From NCBI RefSeq assembly GCF_018417635.1, contig NZ_CP071007.1, positions 3,286,501 through 3,350,500 on the forward strand: a stretch of DNA of 64,000 bases, in the 5' to 3' direction. This DNA comes from Pseudomonas sp. SORT22 (GTDB lineage: Bacteria; Pseudomonadota; Gammaproteobacteria; Pseudomonadales; Pseudomonadaceae). The position numbers and the translations under genes are program-made. This document shows, piece after piece, positions 40,313-49,316 of the stretch; position 1 is the first letter of the stretch; the number at the start of each line of letters is the position of its first letter. The notes below the pieces were generated by a model, which did no database searches, had not been told where the DNA came from, and saw only the letters and a list, made by a program, of their open reading frames with translations.

Positions 40313-42541
40313 ATGAACAACTGGCCACGCCTGGCGCTCTGCGCAGCCGGGCTTTCCCTCTCGCTGGCCGGCACTGCCTGGGCCGGCCTCAAGGCGGTCG
40401 ATCCCGGCCCCTACACCCTGGCCACCGGGCGTTACCCGATGTGGTACCAGGACCACGGCAACCTGTCGCTGGAGCTGTGCCAGTCGCGGGCGGCAAGCTC
40501 GCGGGTAGCGGTTTCGGTGCCGCCGGCCTACATGTGTACCTTGCTGCCGGAGCCCGGGGTGTACGACGACGCCCTGCCGCTGGTGTTCCCCGACAACTGG
40601 CCGCCGGAGATGTTCTGGTTTCTGGCCGAGACCGAAATCCCTGAAGTGGGCAACAGCGGTTACGAGCTGGAAGTCTATGTCGCCGGTATCGAGGCGGCGT
40701 TTGCCGCCGAAAACCCGGTGGACGGCGACCAGCAAAGCTTCGCCCGTATCCGTATCCGCGCCTCGGTGCCGCGCACCGGCACTTACGTGATCACCCACCC
40801 GTACGGGGTCGAGACGGTCAACGTCACCACCGCCGGGCGCCGCGCCATCAACATTACCCGCGACATCGGCATCGGCGCCCCGGGCAACTTCAGCGGCGTG
40901 CTCAACGGCGCGATCGGGCCGTTCCTGCGCGGCGTCGGCGGCCCCTACACCGAGATCAACCCGGACACCGGCGCCAGCGAAACCTACGTCGGCGACCCGA
41001 ACATCACCGAAGCGGTCACCGGCAGCCCCAACAACACCAACTTCGTGCGCATCCAGGGCCCGGCCGGGACCATCCAGACCAACCTGTTCACGGTCTCAGG
41101 CAAGGTCCTCGACCCACGCAAGCAAACCCCTGCCGAACTGCAGCGGGCCAGCTACCGGCGCACCTCGGACGGCACCCGCGTCGAGGTGTTCGCCAAGGCG
41201 CCGAACAACGCCACGCTGTGCATGCGCGAGACCCTTGCGCTGGTGCCGGGCACCCCGCCCTCGCCCTGCCAGTTCAACCTGCTGGCCGACAACAATGGCC
41301 TGTTCTTCGCCCAGCACCTGAGCAGCGCCGCACCGCCGCCAGTCATCGTCATCACCGCCAGCGACCCGACCGGCGCCACCCGCCCCACCGCGCTGTCGAG
41401 CAAGCTCAGCGACGTAGTCAAGGTCACCACCGCCCGCTATGACTGGGCCAACAAGCGCCTGCGCATCGAGGCCAGCTCCAGCGATGAAGTGCAGGTGCCC
41501 GACCTGGTCGCCCAGGGTTACGGGCGGTTGTCGAAGTCCGGCACCCTGCAGACCCTGACGGTCAACGACCTGCCCCAGCCGCCTGCGATCGTGACGGTGA
41601 AATCCGCCGCCGGCGGCAGCGACAGCGAGCCGGTGGTGGTAATCGGCAATGCCCCGGTCGACGCCGCCAACCAGCCGCCAGTGGCCCAGGCCGACGTCGG
41701 CAGCACCCGCGTTGGCGTGCCGCTGAGCCTGAACTTGCTGGCCAACGACAGCGACCCTGACGAAAACGTGCCGCTGAGCATCAGCGACCTCACCCAGCCG
41801 GCCAGCGGCCAGGGCACGGTAGTGCTCAACGGCACCACGGCCGTCACCTATACCCCACCGGCGGTGGTCAATGCGCCGCTGGTGGCCACCTTCACTTACC
41901 GTGCCCAGGACAGCAAAGGGCTGAAATCACCCGTCACTAACGTTACTGTCAATGTCGCCGCCAACCAGCCGCCGCTGGCTGTCAACGACACCGCCAGCAC
42001 CCTCGGCGTGGCCTTGCCGATCAACGTGCTGGGCAACGACAGCGATCCGGATGGCAACGTACCGCTGACGGTCGCCAGCGTTACCCAGCCGGCGCTGGGC
42101 CGCGGCACGGTCAGCAGCGACGGCAACCAGGTCACCTACACCCCACCGGCAGTGATCCTGGCCGCGTTCAGCACCACCTTCACCTACATCGCCCGCGACA
42201 GCGCAGGTGCCCTGTCGGCACCGGCCACGGTCACGGTGCAGGTGTCGCCACGGCCACCGGCAGAGAACTTCACCGTCACCGCCGCAACGGTCACGGCGCG
42301 GGCTGGCGGTCGCTTTACCTGGGACATCTCCGGCACCACCTCGGCGATCCTGCTCAACGCCGTCACCGTGCAGGTCAGCACCCCGACCGGCCTGGTCAGC
42401 CTGGGCACCACCCCGGTACCGCTGACCGGACGCTGGCGGCTGAGCGTCACCAACAGCGTCGCGCCGAGCACACCGGCACCGACGGCAACCGTCACCACCA
42501 GCCTGGGCACCGTGCGCACTGTGCCGGTCACCGTGCAGTAA
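40313..42541 (+). CDS. Secreted protein of unknown function, paralog B, with Ig-like C-terminal repeats
   Basis: 742 residues. The ATG at 40313 is chosen because AGGAGG precedes it and it yields a good signal peptide (NNWPRLALCAAGLSLSLAGTAWA); an ATG at 40274 overlaps the previous stop but lacks this. The N-terminal ~440 residues are paralogous to the preceding gene (DPGPYTLATGRYPMWYQD, THPYGVETV, AINITRDIGIGAPGN, FLRGVGGPYTEINPDTGASETYVGDPN). The C-terminal part adds two tandem ~90-residue beta domains beginning NQPPVAQADVGSTR and NQPPLAVNDTASTL with LANDSDPDENVPL and LGNDSDPDGNVPL, of the cadherin/VCBS-like type that often bind calcium, then a final beta domain. Probably cell-surface or matrix-associated. 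Function unknown. Confidence 0.85.
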   Translation: MNNWPRLALCAAGLSLSLAGTAWAGLKAVDPGPYTLATGRYPMWYQDHGNLSLELCQSRAASSRVAVSVPPAYMCTLLPEPGVYDDALPLVFPDNWPPEMFWFLAETEIPEVGNSGYELEVYVAGIEAAFAAENPVDGDQQSFARIRIRASVPRTGTYVITHPYGVETVNVTTAGRRAINITRDIGIGAPGNFSGVLNGAIGPFLRGVGGPYTEINPDTGASETYVGDPNITEAVTGSPNNTNFVRIQGPAGTIQTNLFTVSGKVLDPRKQTPAELQRASYRRTSDGTRVEVFAKAPNNATLCMRETLALVPGTPPSPCQFNLLADNNGLFFAQHLSSAAPPPVIVITASDPTGATRPTALSSKLSDVVKVTTARYDWANKRLRIEASSSDEVQVPDLVAQGYGRLSKSGTLQTLTVNDLPQPPAIVTVKSAAGGSDSEPVVVIGNAPVDAANQPPVAQADVGSTRVGVPLSLNLLANDSDPDENVPLSISDLTQPASGQGTVVLNGTTAVTYTPPAVVNAPLVATFTYRAQDSKGLKSPVTNVTVNVAANQPPLAVNDTASTLGVALPINVLGNDSDPDGNVPLTVASVTQPALGRGTVSSDGNQVTYTPPAVILAAFSTTFTYIARDSAGALSAPATVTVQVSPRPPAENFTVTAATVTARAGGRFTWDISGTTSAILLNAVTVQVSTPTGLVSLGTTPVPLTGRWRLSVTNSVAPSTPAPTATVTTSLGTVRTVPVTVQ

Positions 42542-42557
42542 CCACAGGAGAACGACC

Positions 42558-43028
42558 ATGGCGCGCCTGACCACCTTGCTGCTGTGCCTGAGCCTGAGCG
42601 CTCAGGGCGCCCTGGCCGACGACCTGATGGACAACGCTGACCTGGCCATGGGCAGCGACCTGGGGGAGCTGTCGATGCAGCCACTGGCGCCTTCAAGCGG
42701 CCAGCAGGCGCTGGTCGAGCAGAACGGCCAGAGCAACCGCGCAGCGATTGGCCAGGACGGCCAGGCGCTGCTCGGGCGCATCGTCCAGCAAGGTGGCGCG
42801 CAGGAGGCGTACATCCTGCAACAAGGCAACGACCTGATGGCCTCGATCAGCCAGCAGGGCTACGGCAACAGCGCCTCGATCAGCCAGAGCGGCAGCAACA
42901 ACCGCGCGCAGATCGAGCAATACGGCAACAGCAACAGCGCCAGCATCGAGCAGGCCGGCAGCGGGCTTTCCAGCTCGGTGATCCAGGCCGGCAACGGTCA
43001 GCGCGTGCAGGTCAACCAATACCGTTAA
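42558..43028 (+). CDS. Curlin-repeat protein, CsgB-like minor subunit
   Basis: 156 residues, AGGAG nine bases before the ATG, signal peptide MARLTTLLLCLSLSAQGALA. After a short spacer come about five ~22-residue curlin repeats of the S-x5-Q-x-G-x2-N-x-A-x-I-x-Q type (QQGYGNSASISQSGSNNRAQIEQYGNSNSASIEQ). Curlin repeats stack as a beta-solenoid and form amyloid fibres outside the cell. Its short length and position before a larger subunit match CsgB, the nucleator. It follows paralog B by 16 bases, so it belongs to the sigma-54-driven operon. No csgD, csgE, csgF or csgG lies in the window, so export would depend on genes elsewhere. Confidence 0.85.
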   Translation: MARLTTLLLCLSLSAQGALADDLMDNADLAMGSDLGELSMQPLAPSSGQQALVEQNGQSNRAAIGQDGQALLGRIVQQGGAQEAYILQQGNDLMASISQQGYGNSASISQSGSNNRAQIEQYGNSNSASIEQAGSGLSSSVIQAGNGQRVQVNQYR

Positions 43029-43044
43029 ACCTGGAGGCACCACC

Positions 43045-44490
43045 ATGTTCAAGCTCGCTCCTTTAAGCGCCGCCATTGTCCTGGCCGTTGCCGGCCAGGC
43101 CATGGCTGACGACAGCCAGTCGACCCAGAGCCAGTTCGGCACCGAGAACATCGCCGAGGTCAAGCAGACCGCCGCGCCGCTCAGTACCACCACCCAGAAC
43201 CAGCTGGGCCTGGGCAACAACCACGCCGCCAAGCAGGACGGCGGCAACAGCCAGATCCAGCAAAGCGGCACCGGCGACTACAACGCCGGCTACGCCGAGC
43301 AGTTGTACGAGTTCGGCAGCCAGATCAACCAGCAAAACGCCGGGGCCCTGAACAACACCCACGCCAGCCAGTCGCTGGGGGTCGAGAACAGCGCCCAGCA
43401 GACCCAGCAAGGCACCGGTAACTTCTCGTTCATCTACCAGGACACCCAGGCCGGCAGCCAGGGCACCACCTTGCAGTTTGGCGATAACAACCGCGCCTTT
43501 GTCGAGCAACAGTACGGTGGTGGCGGCAACAACGCCCTGAGCATCCAGGCCGGTAGCGGCAACTACAGCGCCGCCGAGCACCTGAACTACAACAATGGCC
43601 AGATCGGCATCTACCAGGCCGGCGATGACAACTGGGCCTATGGCGATCAGCGCGAAGGCCAGGATGGCAGCGTCACCATCAGCCAGACCGGCAGCGCCAA
43701 CTCCAGCGAAGTCTGGCAAGACACCCAACTGGGCAGCCAGGCCACGGTGACCCAGTACGGGCAAACCAACGAAAGCGTGCTCGACCAGAGCTTCGGCGAG
43801 GGCAACGTGGCCAGCATCACCCAGGCCGGCAGCCTCAACGCCAGCTATGCCGACCAGTTCGGATCGCAGCAGTCGACCACCACGGTGTTCCAGAACGGCC
43901 AGGGCAACGTCCACTACACCTACCAGAATGGCGACAACCACGTGCTCACGGTGAGCTCCACCGGCACCGGCAACAAGATCCTCGCCAGTAACTGGAAGGG
44001 CGACAAGTCCGGCGGCCAGTTCGGCAGCGCCCAGCGCGCCGAGGTCAACCAGAACGGCAGCGGCAACAGTGCCAACTTCACCCAGGACGGCAGCACCCAG
44101 CTCGCCCGCCTGAACCAGAACGGCAGCGGCAACAGCGCCGAACTTGCCCAGGTCGACAACAACAACGAGCTGTATTTTGAACAGAACGGCAGCGACAACC
44201 TGCTGATCGCCGACCAGCGCGGCACCGCCAACTACGCCACCGGCGTCAGCAGCGGCGCCGGCAACAGCGTCAAGGTCGAGCAATCGGGCAGCGGCAACCA
44301 GAGCTACACCTGGCAGCTGTACGGCGACAACAACCAGGCCAACATCAAGCAGACCGACGGCGTCAACGTCGCCTACGTGACCCAGGGCGGCTCGGCCAAC
44401 CAGGCGATGGTCGACCAGAGCGGCGCAAACATGGCCGCGACCATCCAGCAGTTTGGTGCGGGTAACCAGGCGACGGTGTTGCAGCAGTAA
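43045..44490 (+). CDS. Large curlin-repeat protein, CsgA-like major subunit
   Basis: 481 residues, three times the length of E. coli CsgA. Signal peptide (FKLAPLSAAIVLAVAGQAMA) then roughly twenty ~22-residue repeats throughout: NQNGSGNSANFTQ, NQNGSGNSAELAQ, EQSGSGNQSYTWQ, QQFGAGNQATVLQQ. Q, N and G at the ladder positions are well kept in the second half, while several central units are irregular (Tyr-rich, YQNGDNHVLTV). The protein should form extracellular amyloid. It is the last gene of the operon (17 bases after the CsgB-like gene) and is followed by a terminator. Confidence 0.86.
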   Translation: MFKLAPLSAAIVLAVAGQAMADDSQSTQSQFGTENIAEVKQTAAPLSTTTQNQLGLGNNHAAKQDGGNSQIQQSGTGDYNAGYAEQLYEFGSQINQQNAGALNNTHASQSLGVENSAQQTQQGTGNFSFIYQDTQAGSQGTTLQFGDNNRAFVEQQYGGGGNNALSIQAGSGNYSAAEHLNYNNGQIGIYQAGDDNWAYGDQREGQDGSVTISQTGSANSSEVWQDTQLGSQATVTQYGQTNESVLDQSFGEGNVASITQAGSLNASYADQFGSQQSTTTVFQNGQGNVHYTYQNGDNHVLTVSSTGTGNKILASNWKGDKSGGQFGSAQRAEVNQNGSGNSANFTQDGSTQLARLNQNGSGNSAELAQVDNNNELYFEQNGSDNLLIADQRGTANYATGVSSGAGNSVKVEQSGSGNQSYTWQLYGDNNQANIKQTDGVNVAYVTQGGSANQAMVDQSGANMAATIQQFGAGNQATVLQQ

Positions 44491-44542
44491 TTAATTCGGG
44501 GCCGCTTCGCGCCCCATCGCCGGCAATCTGATTCTCCCCCCC

Positions 44543-44584
44543 TTGACCGTGACTCGCCGACAGGCTGGTCACGGTTCTTTTTTT
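44543..44584 (+). terminator. Rho-independent terminator after the curlin operon
   Basis: Stem GACCGTGAC (44545-44553) with GTCACGGTT (44568-44576), followed by C and seven T (44578-44584). A smaller GC hairpin precedes it at about 44499-44514. It separates the curlin operon from the FecI-type sigma gene. Confidence 0.85.
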
Positions 44585-44591
44585 GCCCTTA

Positions 44592-44611
44592 TAATGCGAA
44601 CAATTCGCAAC
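44592..44611. promoter_or_regulatory. Fur-box-like palindrome upstream of the FecI-type sigma gene
   Basis: TGCGAA-CAA-TTCGCA, a perfect inverted repeat (44595-44609) preceded by ATAA, sits 12 bases before the sigma-factor ATG. In the same alignment it matches about 12 of 18 positions of the Fur consensus. Iron repression of fecI-type genes through Fur is established in Pseudomonas. Confidence 0.55.
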
Positions 44612-44621
44612 TGCATCTTTC

Positions 44622-45152
44622 ATGTTTCAGGATCTCCGGGTGTCCCCTACCTCCCCCGCTCCCCAGCAACAGCTCCATGGCCTCTATCGCGATCACCACG
44701 GCTGGCTGCAGGCCTGGCTGCGCAAGCGCCTGGGCGACCGTGAGCGTGCTGCCGACATCGCCCACGACACCTTCCTGCGCCTGCTGGTCAGCGGCCGTTT
44801 GCCCGGCCACGACGAGGGCCGCAGCTACCTGGTGCAACTGGCGCGCAACCTGGTCATCGACCAGTGGCGCCGGCAACGCATCGAGCAGGCGTACCTGGCC
44901 AGCATCGCCCACCTGGACGAACCGCAAACGCCGTCGCTGGAGACCCGCGCGATGATCCTGCAGACCCTGCAACAGATCGACCAGATGCTCGACAGCATGC
45001 CGGCCAAGGTGCGCAGCGCCTTTTTGCTGTCGCGCTTCGAAGGCCTGGGCTATGCCGAGATCGCCGAGCGCCTGGGGGTCACCGTAAGCTCGGTGCAAAA
45101 GTACATGATCCGCGCCATCCAGGCCTGCTACCAGGTGCTCTACAGCGAATGA
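44622..45152 (+). CDS. FecI-family ECF sigma factor
   Basis: 176 residues from the ATG at 44622; a GTG at 44640 with GGAT upstream is an alternative. Sigma-70 region 2 (LYRDHHGWLQAWLRKRLGDRERAADIAHDTFLRLL) and region 4 (LDSMPAKVRSAFLLSRFEGLGYAEIAERLGVTVSSVQKYMIRAIQACY) are complete and of FecI type. It should transcribe the downstream TonB-dependent receptor when an outer-membrane signal reaches the FecR partner. Its stop overlaps the FecR ATG (ATGA). A Fur-like palindrome overlaps its promoter region. Confidence 0.93.
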   Translation: MFQDLRVSPTSPAPQQQLHGLYRDHHGWLQAWLRKRLGDRERAADIAHDTFLRLLVSGRLPGHDEGRSYLVQLARNLVIDQWRRQRIEQAYLASIAHLDEPQTPSLETRAMILQTLQQIDQMLDSMPAKVRSAFLLSRFEGLGYAEIAERLGVTVSSVQKYMIRAIQACYQVLYSE

Positions 45153-46093
45153 GCGCGGTAAACGATGCACCGATCGACGCGGCGATTGTCGAGCAGGCCA
45201 GCCACTGGCTGATGCTGCACTGGGACGGCCCGCTGGATGCCGGGCAACGCCTGGCGTTTGCCGATTGGCAAGCGGCCGATGCCGAGCACCGGCGCGCCTG
45301 GCAGCGCCTGCAAACCCTGCAGCAGACCCTCGCCGCCGTGCCTGCGCAAACTGCCCGCAGCGTGCTCGAAGAGCGCCAGAGCCGGCGTACTCTGCTCAGG
45401 CAGCTGTGCGTCCTGCTGCTGGTGGGCGGCAGTGGCTATCTGGGCCAGCAGCACCTGCCGTGGCGCGAGGCGATGGCCGACCAGCGCAGCGCCCCCGGCG
45501 AAGTGCGCCGCCTGCAACTGGCCGATGGCAGCCAGCTGCTGCTCAACAGCCGCAGCAGCGTCAACATCCAGTTCAGCGCACAAGAGCGGCGCATCCACCT
45601 GCTCGAAGGCGAGCTGCTGCTGACCAGCGGCAAAGACCCAAGGCCGCTCAAGGTCCAGACCCTGGCCGGTGAAGTACAGGCCCTCGGTACCCGCTTTGCC
45701 GTGCGCGAGCTGCGGGGTGGCAGCCGCGTCGAGCTGTTCGAAGGCGCCTTGATGATTCGACCCGGAGCGGGCACCGAGCAGTTGCTCACGGCCGGCCACG
45801 GCCTGTGGTTCAACCGCCAGGGCTGCGGGCCACAGCATCCGGCCGATAGCAACAGCATTGCCTGGGAGCACGGCCGGCTGATTGCCGAGCGCCAGCCGCT
45901 GGGGCGCTTTCTCGAGGAACTGGGCCGCCATCGGCGCGGGGTCATCCGCTGCGAGCCGGCCATCGCCGAACTGCCAATCACCGGCGTATTTGCCCTCGCC
46001 GACAGCGAGCGCACCCTCGCCGCCCTGCAAGACAGCCTGCCGATCCGCGTGCACTACCTGAGCCGCTACTGGGTGACCGTCACCGCGCGTTGA
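45149..46093 (+). CDS. FecR-type anti-sigma/signal transducer
   Basis: 314 residues from the ATG at 45149, which overlaps the sigma-factor stop. The N-terminal cytoplasmic anti-sigma domain (DUF4880-like: EQASHWLMLHWDGPLDAGQRLAFADWQAADAEHRRAWQRL) is followed by one membrane helix at ~92-107 (LCVLLLVGGSGYLG) and a periplasmic FecR domain (GEVRRLQLADGSQLLLNSRSSVNIQF, LGTRFAVREL) and C-terminal STN-contacting part. It relays receptor occupancy to the sigma factor. The next gene is a receptor carrying the STN signalling domain, completing the cell-surface signalling triad. Confidence 0.92.
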   Translation: MSAVNDAPIDAAIVEQASHWLMLHWDGPLDAGQRLAFADWQAADAEHRRAWQRLQTLQQTLAAVPAQTARSVLEERQSRRTLLRQLCVLLLVGGSGYLGQQHLPWREAMADQRSAPGEVRRLQLADGSQLLLNSRSSVNIQFSAQERRIHLLEGELLLTSGKDPRPLKVQTLAGEVQALGTRFAVRELRGGSRVELFEGALMIRPGAGTEQLLTAGHGLWFNRQGCGPQHPADSNSIAWEHGRLIAERQPLGRFLEELGRHRRGVIRCEPAIAELPITGVFALADSERTLAALQDSLPIRVHYLSRYWVTVTAR

Positions 46094-46208
46094 CCGCCCG
46101 TGCTTGCACTTTCGCAAAAATAACTGCGCAAGCCGTTGTCGGTTTGCGCCGCTCGTTCGGGTTAGTCATCAAAACTAACCAATACGCATTCTCAAAGGAG
46201 TCTTCGGG

Positions 46209-49133
46209 ATGCCGAACCTGCCGCCCCCCTGCCCGTCCCCCCTGAGCTTGGCAATCCGCAGCGGATTGCTCGCCGGCCTGCTCGGCAGCGCCTGCTGCAG
46301 CCTGGCCATGCCCGCCCAGGCCGAAGCTGCCCGCCAGGAACAACGCCTGTACCAGATTCCCGCTGGCACCCTCGACCAGGCCCTGACCCAGTTCGCCGCC
46401 AGTGCCGGCCTGCTGCTGTCGGTGGATGCGCGCCTGACCGCCGGCAAGCCGTCGCTGGGCCTGCAGGGCCATTACGCGCCGGCCCAGGCCTTGAGCAAAC
46501 TGCTGGCCGGTAGCGGCCTGAGCGCCTACTTCAGTGACGACGGCCGGGTGCTGATCGAAAAGTCCGCGCACGCCAGTGATGCCCTGGAGCTCGGCGCCAC
46601 CCGGGTCAAGGGCCAGGCCGAGGACGACGGGCTCAAGGACTACGGCGTGCCGCGCTCGGTGGAAACCCGCAATCTGGAGCAACTGGAGCGTTTTCGCGGT
46701 CGCTCCAATGCCGACCTGCTCGCCGGCATCGCTGGCGTGCAGACCTCCGACGGGCGCAACGGCGGCGGCATCGAAGTCAACATCCGCGGCATCCAGGGCC
46801 AGGGCCGGGTGCCGGTCAAGGTCGATGGCAGCCAGCAGTCGCTGGATGTTTACCGCGGCTACGCCGGCACTGCACAGCGCGCCTACATCGACCCGGACCT
46901 GATCAGCAGCGTCACCGTCAACAAGGGCCCGAGCCTGGACGCCGGTGCTTCCGGCGCCATCGGCGGCTCGGTCGAGATGCAGACGCTGACCGTCGATGAC
47001 ATCCTCAAACCCGGCGAAACCACCGGCTGGCGCCTGCGCGGCTCGCTGGCGGACAACAGCAGCGCCGACGTCCCCAGCGACTATCGGGTGCGCCCACGCA
47101 CCGAGCGCAATGACCTGCTGCACGCGCACGACTGGTCGCGCAGCCTGGCCTTCGCCCACAAGGACGAAGCCTTCGATGTGGTCGCCGCCTACGCCGAGCG
47201 ACGTAACAACAACTACTTTGCCGGCAAGCACGGTTATTCGCGCTACGACACCTCGGTAATCAGTGGCGGCGCCCTGGTCGATGCCAACACCGTGGCACGC
47301 AACTACTGGCCCGGCGAAGAGGTGCTCAACTCCAGCACCCACAACAAATCCTTCATGCTCAAGGGCACCCTGTACCGCGACAACGGCCTGGAGCTGGGCC
47401 TGGGCTACCGCTACATGGATTCGAGCTTTGGCGAAATCATGCCCTCGCAGATTGGCCGCTCAGGCCCGTCGATGACCCAGCCACTGGGCGACTTCAAAAA
47501 AGACATCGACCGCTACGACGAAGCCTTCTGGATGAGCGCCGCCCCCGAGTATTACCAGCAATGCTCGGCCATCGCGGCCCCGGTGCCGGACGGCGACAAT
47601 ATGTGGGACAGCACCGGCTGCTTTGTGCGCGAGACCCTCGACCCGGTCTACGACTACAGCGGCGCCAACCAGATGATCCAGTTCAAGCCCGGCAACATGA
47701 AGCTGCACACCCTCACCAGCGAGTTCAAATGGCGCCCCGAGGACGACAGCCTGGCCCGCTACATCGACCTCAACGGTCATGCCTGGGCAACCTTCGGGCG
47801 CAGCATCATGTACAACAACGTCGGCTTTACCGCGCCGCAACGCGGCCAGGGCTATCAGGACGAGCAAAGCGAGCACTACCGCCAATCGCTCAAGTCCGAC
47901 CTGAGCAACCTCAAGGTCGGCACCGACCTCAGTAACACCAGCCGCTTCGTCACCGGCAGTGGTGACTATGCCCTGACCTATGGCGCCTCGTACCAGTACG
48001 AAAGCATCGACCCGAGCCGCAAGCCGTGGCAGGACGACCTGGAAAACAACCGCATCGAACGCAATGGCTATCGCCACGAATACAGCCTCAGCACCGCCCT
48101 GGAATACAAACCGGTCCCGCAGCTGACGTTCACCGCTGGCGGGCGCTACAGCGGTTACCGCATTTACGACCGCAACCGCCAGGCGCTGTATGCCGCGCCG
48201 GCCGGGGCCGGCCCCGACGAGCCATGGTGGAACGCCGAATTTGCAGGCTTCGCCGACAACGCCGAACTGTCTGGCCACGGCTTCGCCCCGGCCTACAGCG
48301 TCAGCTATGCCTTTACCCCCAATGTCATGGCGTATGCCCTGTACAACCAGGGCATGCGCATGCCGTCGCTGTTCGAGACCACCCTGGGCAGCTGGTCGGC
48401 AGAACCGAACTACGACTTGCGCCCGGAGCGAATGAAAACCTTCGAGGTCGGCGCATCGTTCAAGGGCAGCAACCTGCTGCTGGACAACGACCAGGCCGGG
48501 TTCAAGCTGGCCTACTTTCACAACACCATCGATGACATGGTCACCCGCAACTACCGCTACAACCCCAAGGGCCGCCCCGGTTTCAACGGCGAGCTGAAGA
48601 TCCGCAACGTCGACAGCTTCACCACCCAGGGCATCGAGCTGCAAAGCCACTACGACAGCGCCTGGTGGTTCGCCGACGCCTCGTACGTCTACAACATCAA
48701 GGCCGAAACCTGCGACCGCGCCTTTGCCCAGGCCCTGCGCGACGGCGGCAAGAGCGAAACGCCGGACTGCACCACCGGCGGTTTCCAGGGTTCCTACACC
48801 AACACCCAGAACCCGCCGCGCTACAGCGTCAACCTGGTGCTGGGGGCCAAGGCCTTCGAGCAGAAACTGGCCAGTGGCATACGCATGCGCTACACCAGCG
48901 GGCCGATGTACGTGCTGGACAAAAGCTGGCACGTAGGCACCACCACACCGCAGCAGCACTACCTGGAAGCGCGCATCTATGATTTTTTCGCCGACTACCA
49001 GGTCAGCGATGAACTCAAGGTCAGTTTCAATGTTTACAACTTTACCGACCAGTACTACCTCGACCCCATGTCGCAAAGCATGATGCCAGCACCCGGCCGC
49101 ACCTCAAGCCTGGCAGCATCCCTACAGTTCTAA
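46209..49133 (+). CDS. TonB-dependent receptor with STN signalling domain (probably heme/haem-protein type)
   Basis: 974 residues, AAAGGAG ten bases before ATG. Signal peptide, then an STN domain (YQIPAGTLDQALTQFAASAGLLLSVDARL...VLIEKS, ~45-118), a plug domain (LAGIAGVQTSDGRNGGGIEVNIRGIQGQG, KVDGSQQSLDVYRGYAG, GPSLDAGASGAIGGSVEMQTL) and a 22-strand barrel ending in SLQF. The plug sequence resembles the haemoglobin/heme receptor class more than siderophore receptors, but the ligand is not proven. The STN domain marks it as signal-transducing with the FecI/FecR pair directly upstream, and its promoter (115 bases) should be transcribed by that sigma factor. Confidence 0.88.
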   Translation: MPNLPPPCPSPLSLAIRSGLLAGLLGSACCSLAMPAQAEAARQEQRLYQIPAGTLDQALTQFAASAGLLLSVDARLTAGKPSLGLQGHYAPAQALSKLLAGSGLSAYFSDDGRVLIEKSAHASDALELGATRVKGQAEDDGLKDYGVPRSVETRNLEQLERFRGRSNADLLAGIAGVQTSDGRNGGGIEVNIRGIQGQGRVPVKVDGSQQSLDVYRGYAGTAQRAYIDPDLISSVTVNKGPSLDAGASGAIGGSVEMQTLTVDDILKPGETTGWRLRGSLADNSSADVPSDYRVRPRTERNDLLHAHDWSRSLAFAHKDEAFDVVAAYAERRNNNYFAGKHGYSRYDTSVISGGALVDANTVARNYWPGEEVLNSSTHNKSFMLKGTLYRDNGLELGLGYRYMDSSFGEIMPSQIGRSGPSMTQPLGDFKKDIDRYDEAFWMSAAPEYYQQCSAIAAPVPDGDNMWDSTGCFVRETLDPVYDYSGANQMIQFKPGNMKLHTLTSEFKWRPEDDSLARYIDLNGHAWATFGRSIMYNNVGFTAPQRGQGYQDEQSEHYRQSLKSDLSNLKVGTDLSNTSRFVTGSGDYALTYGASYQYESIDPSRKPWQDDLENNRIERNGYRHEYSLSTALEYKPVPQLTFTAGGRYSGYRIYDRNRQALYAAPAGAGPDEPWWNAEFAGFADNAELSGHGFAPAYSVSYAFTPNVMAYALYNQGMRMPSLFETTLGSWSAEPNYDLRPERMKTFEVGASFKGSNLLLDNDQAGFKLAYFHNTIDDMVTRNYRYNPKGRPGFNGELKIRNVDSFTTQGIELQSHYDSAWWFADASYVYNIKAETCDRAFAQALRDGGKSETPDCTTGGFQGSYTNTQNPPRYSVNLVLGAKAFEQKLASGIRMRYTSGPMYVLDKSWHVGTTTPQQHYLEARIYDFFADYQVSDELKVSFNVYNFTDQYYLDPMSQSMMPAPGRTSSLAASLQF

Positions 49134-49232
49134 AGGCCTTTTGCCATTAATCTGTCGGAATCGCCGTAGCAGGGTTTTACCGCCCTGCTTCGTTAATATT
49201 TTATTTTTCTCCTTAAGGGTTTACACGCGAAT

Positions 49233-49251
49233 GGTAATTCTTATCATTCTC
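49233..49251. promoter_or_regulatory. Fur box upstream of the FepA/PfeA-type receptor
   Basis: On the minus strand GAGAATGATAAGAATTACC, 15 of 19 positions of the Fur consensus GATAATGATAATCATTATC. It lies 66-84 bases before the receptor ATG, in a promoter position. Fur repression of such receptors is established. Confidence 0.75.
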
Positions 49252-49316
49252 GACTTCCCGAACGGCCCGGCCCTTCCGTCCAGGCCGTTCACCCTTTGTT
49301 TCAGGAGAGATCTGAC

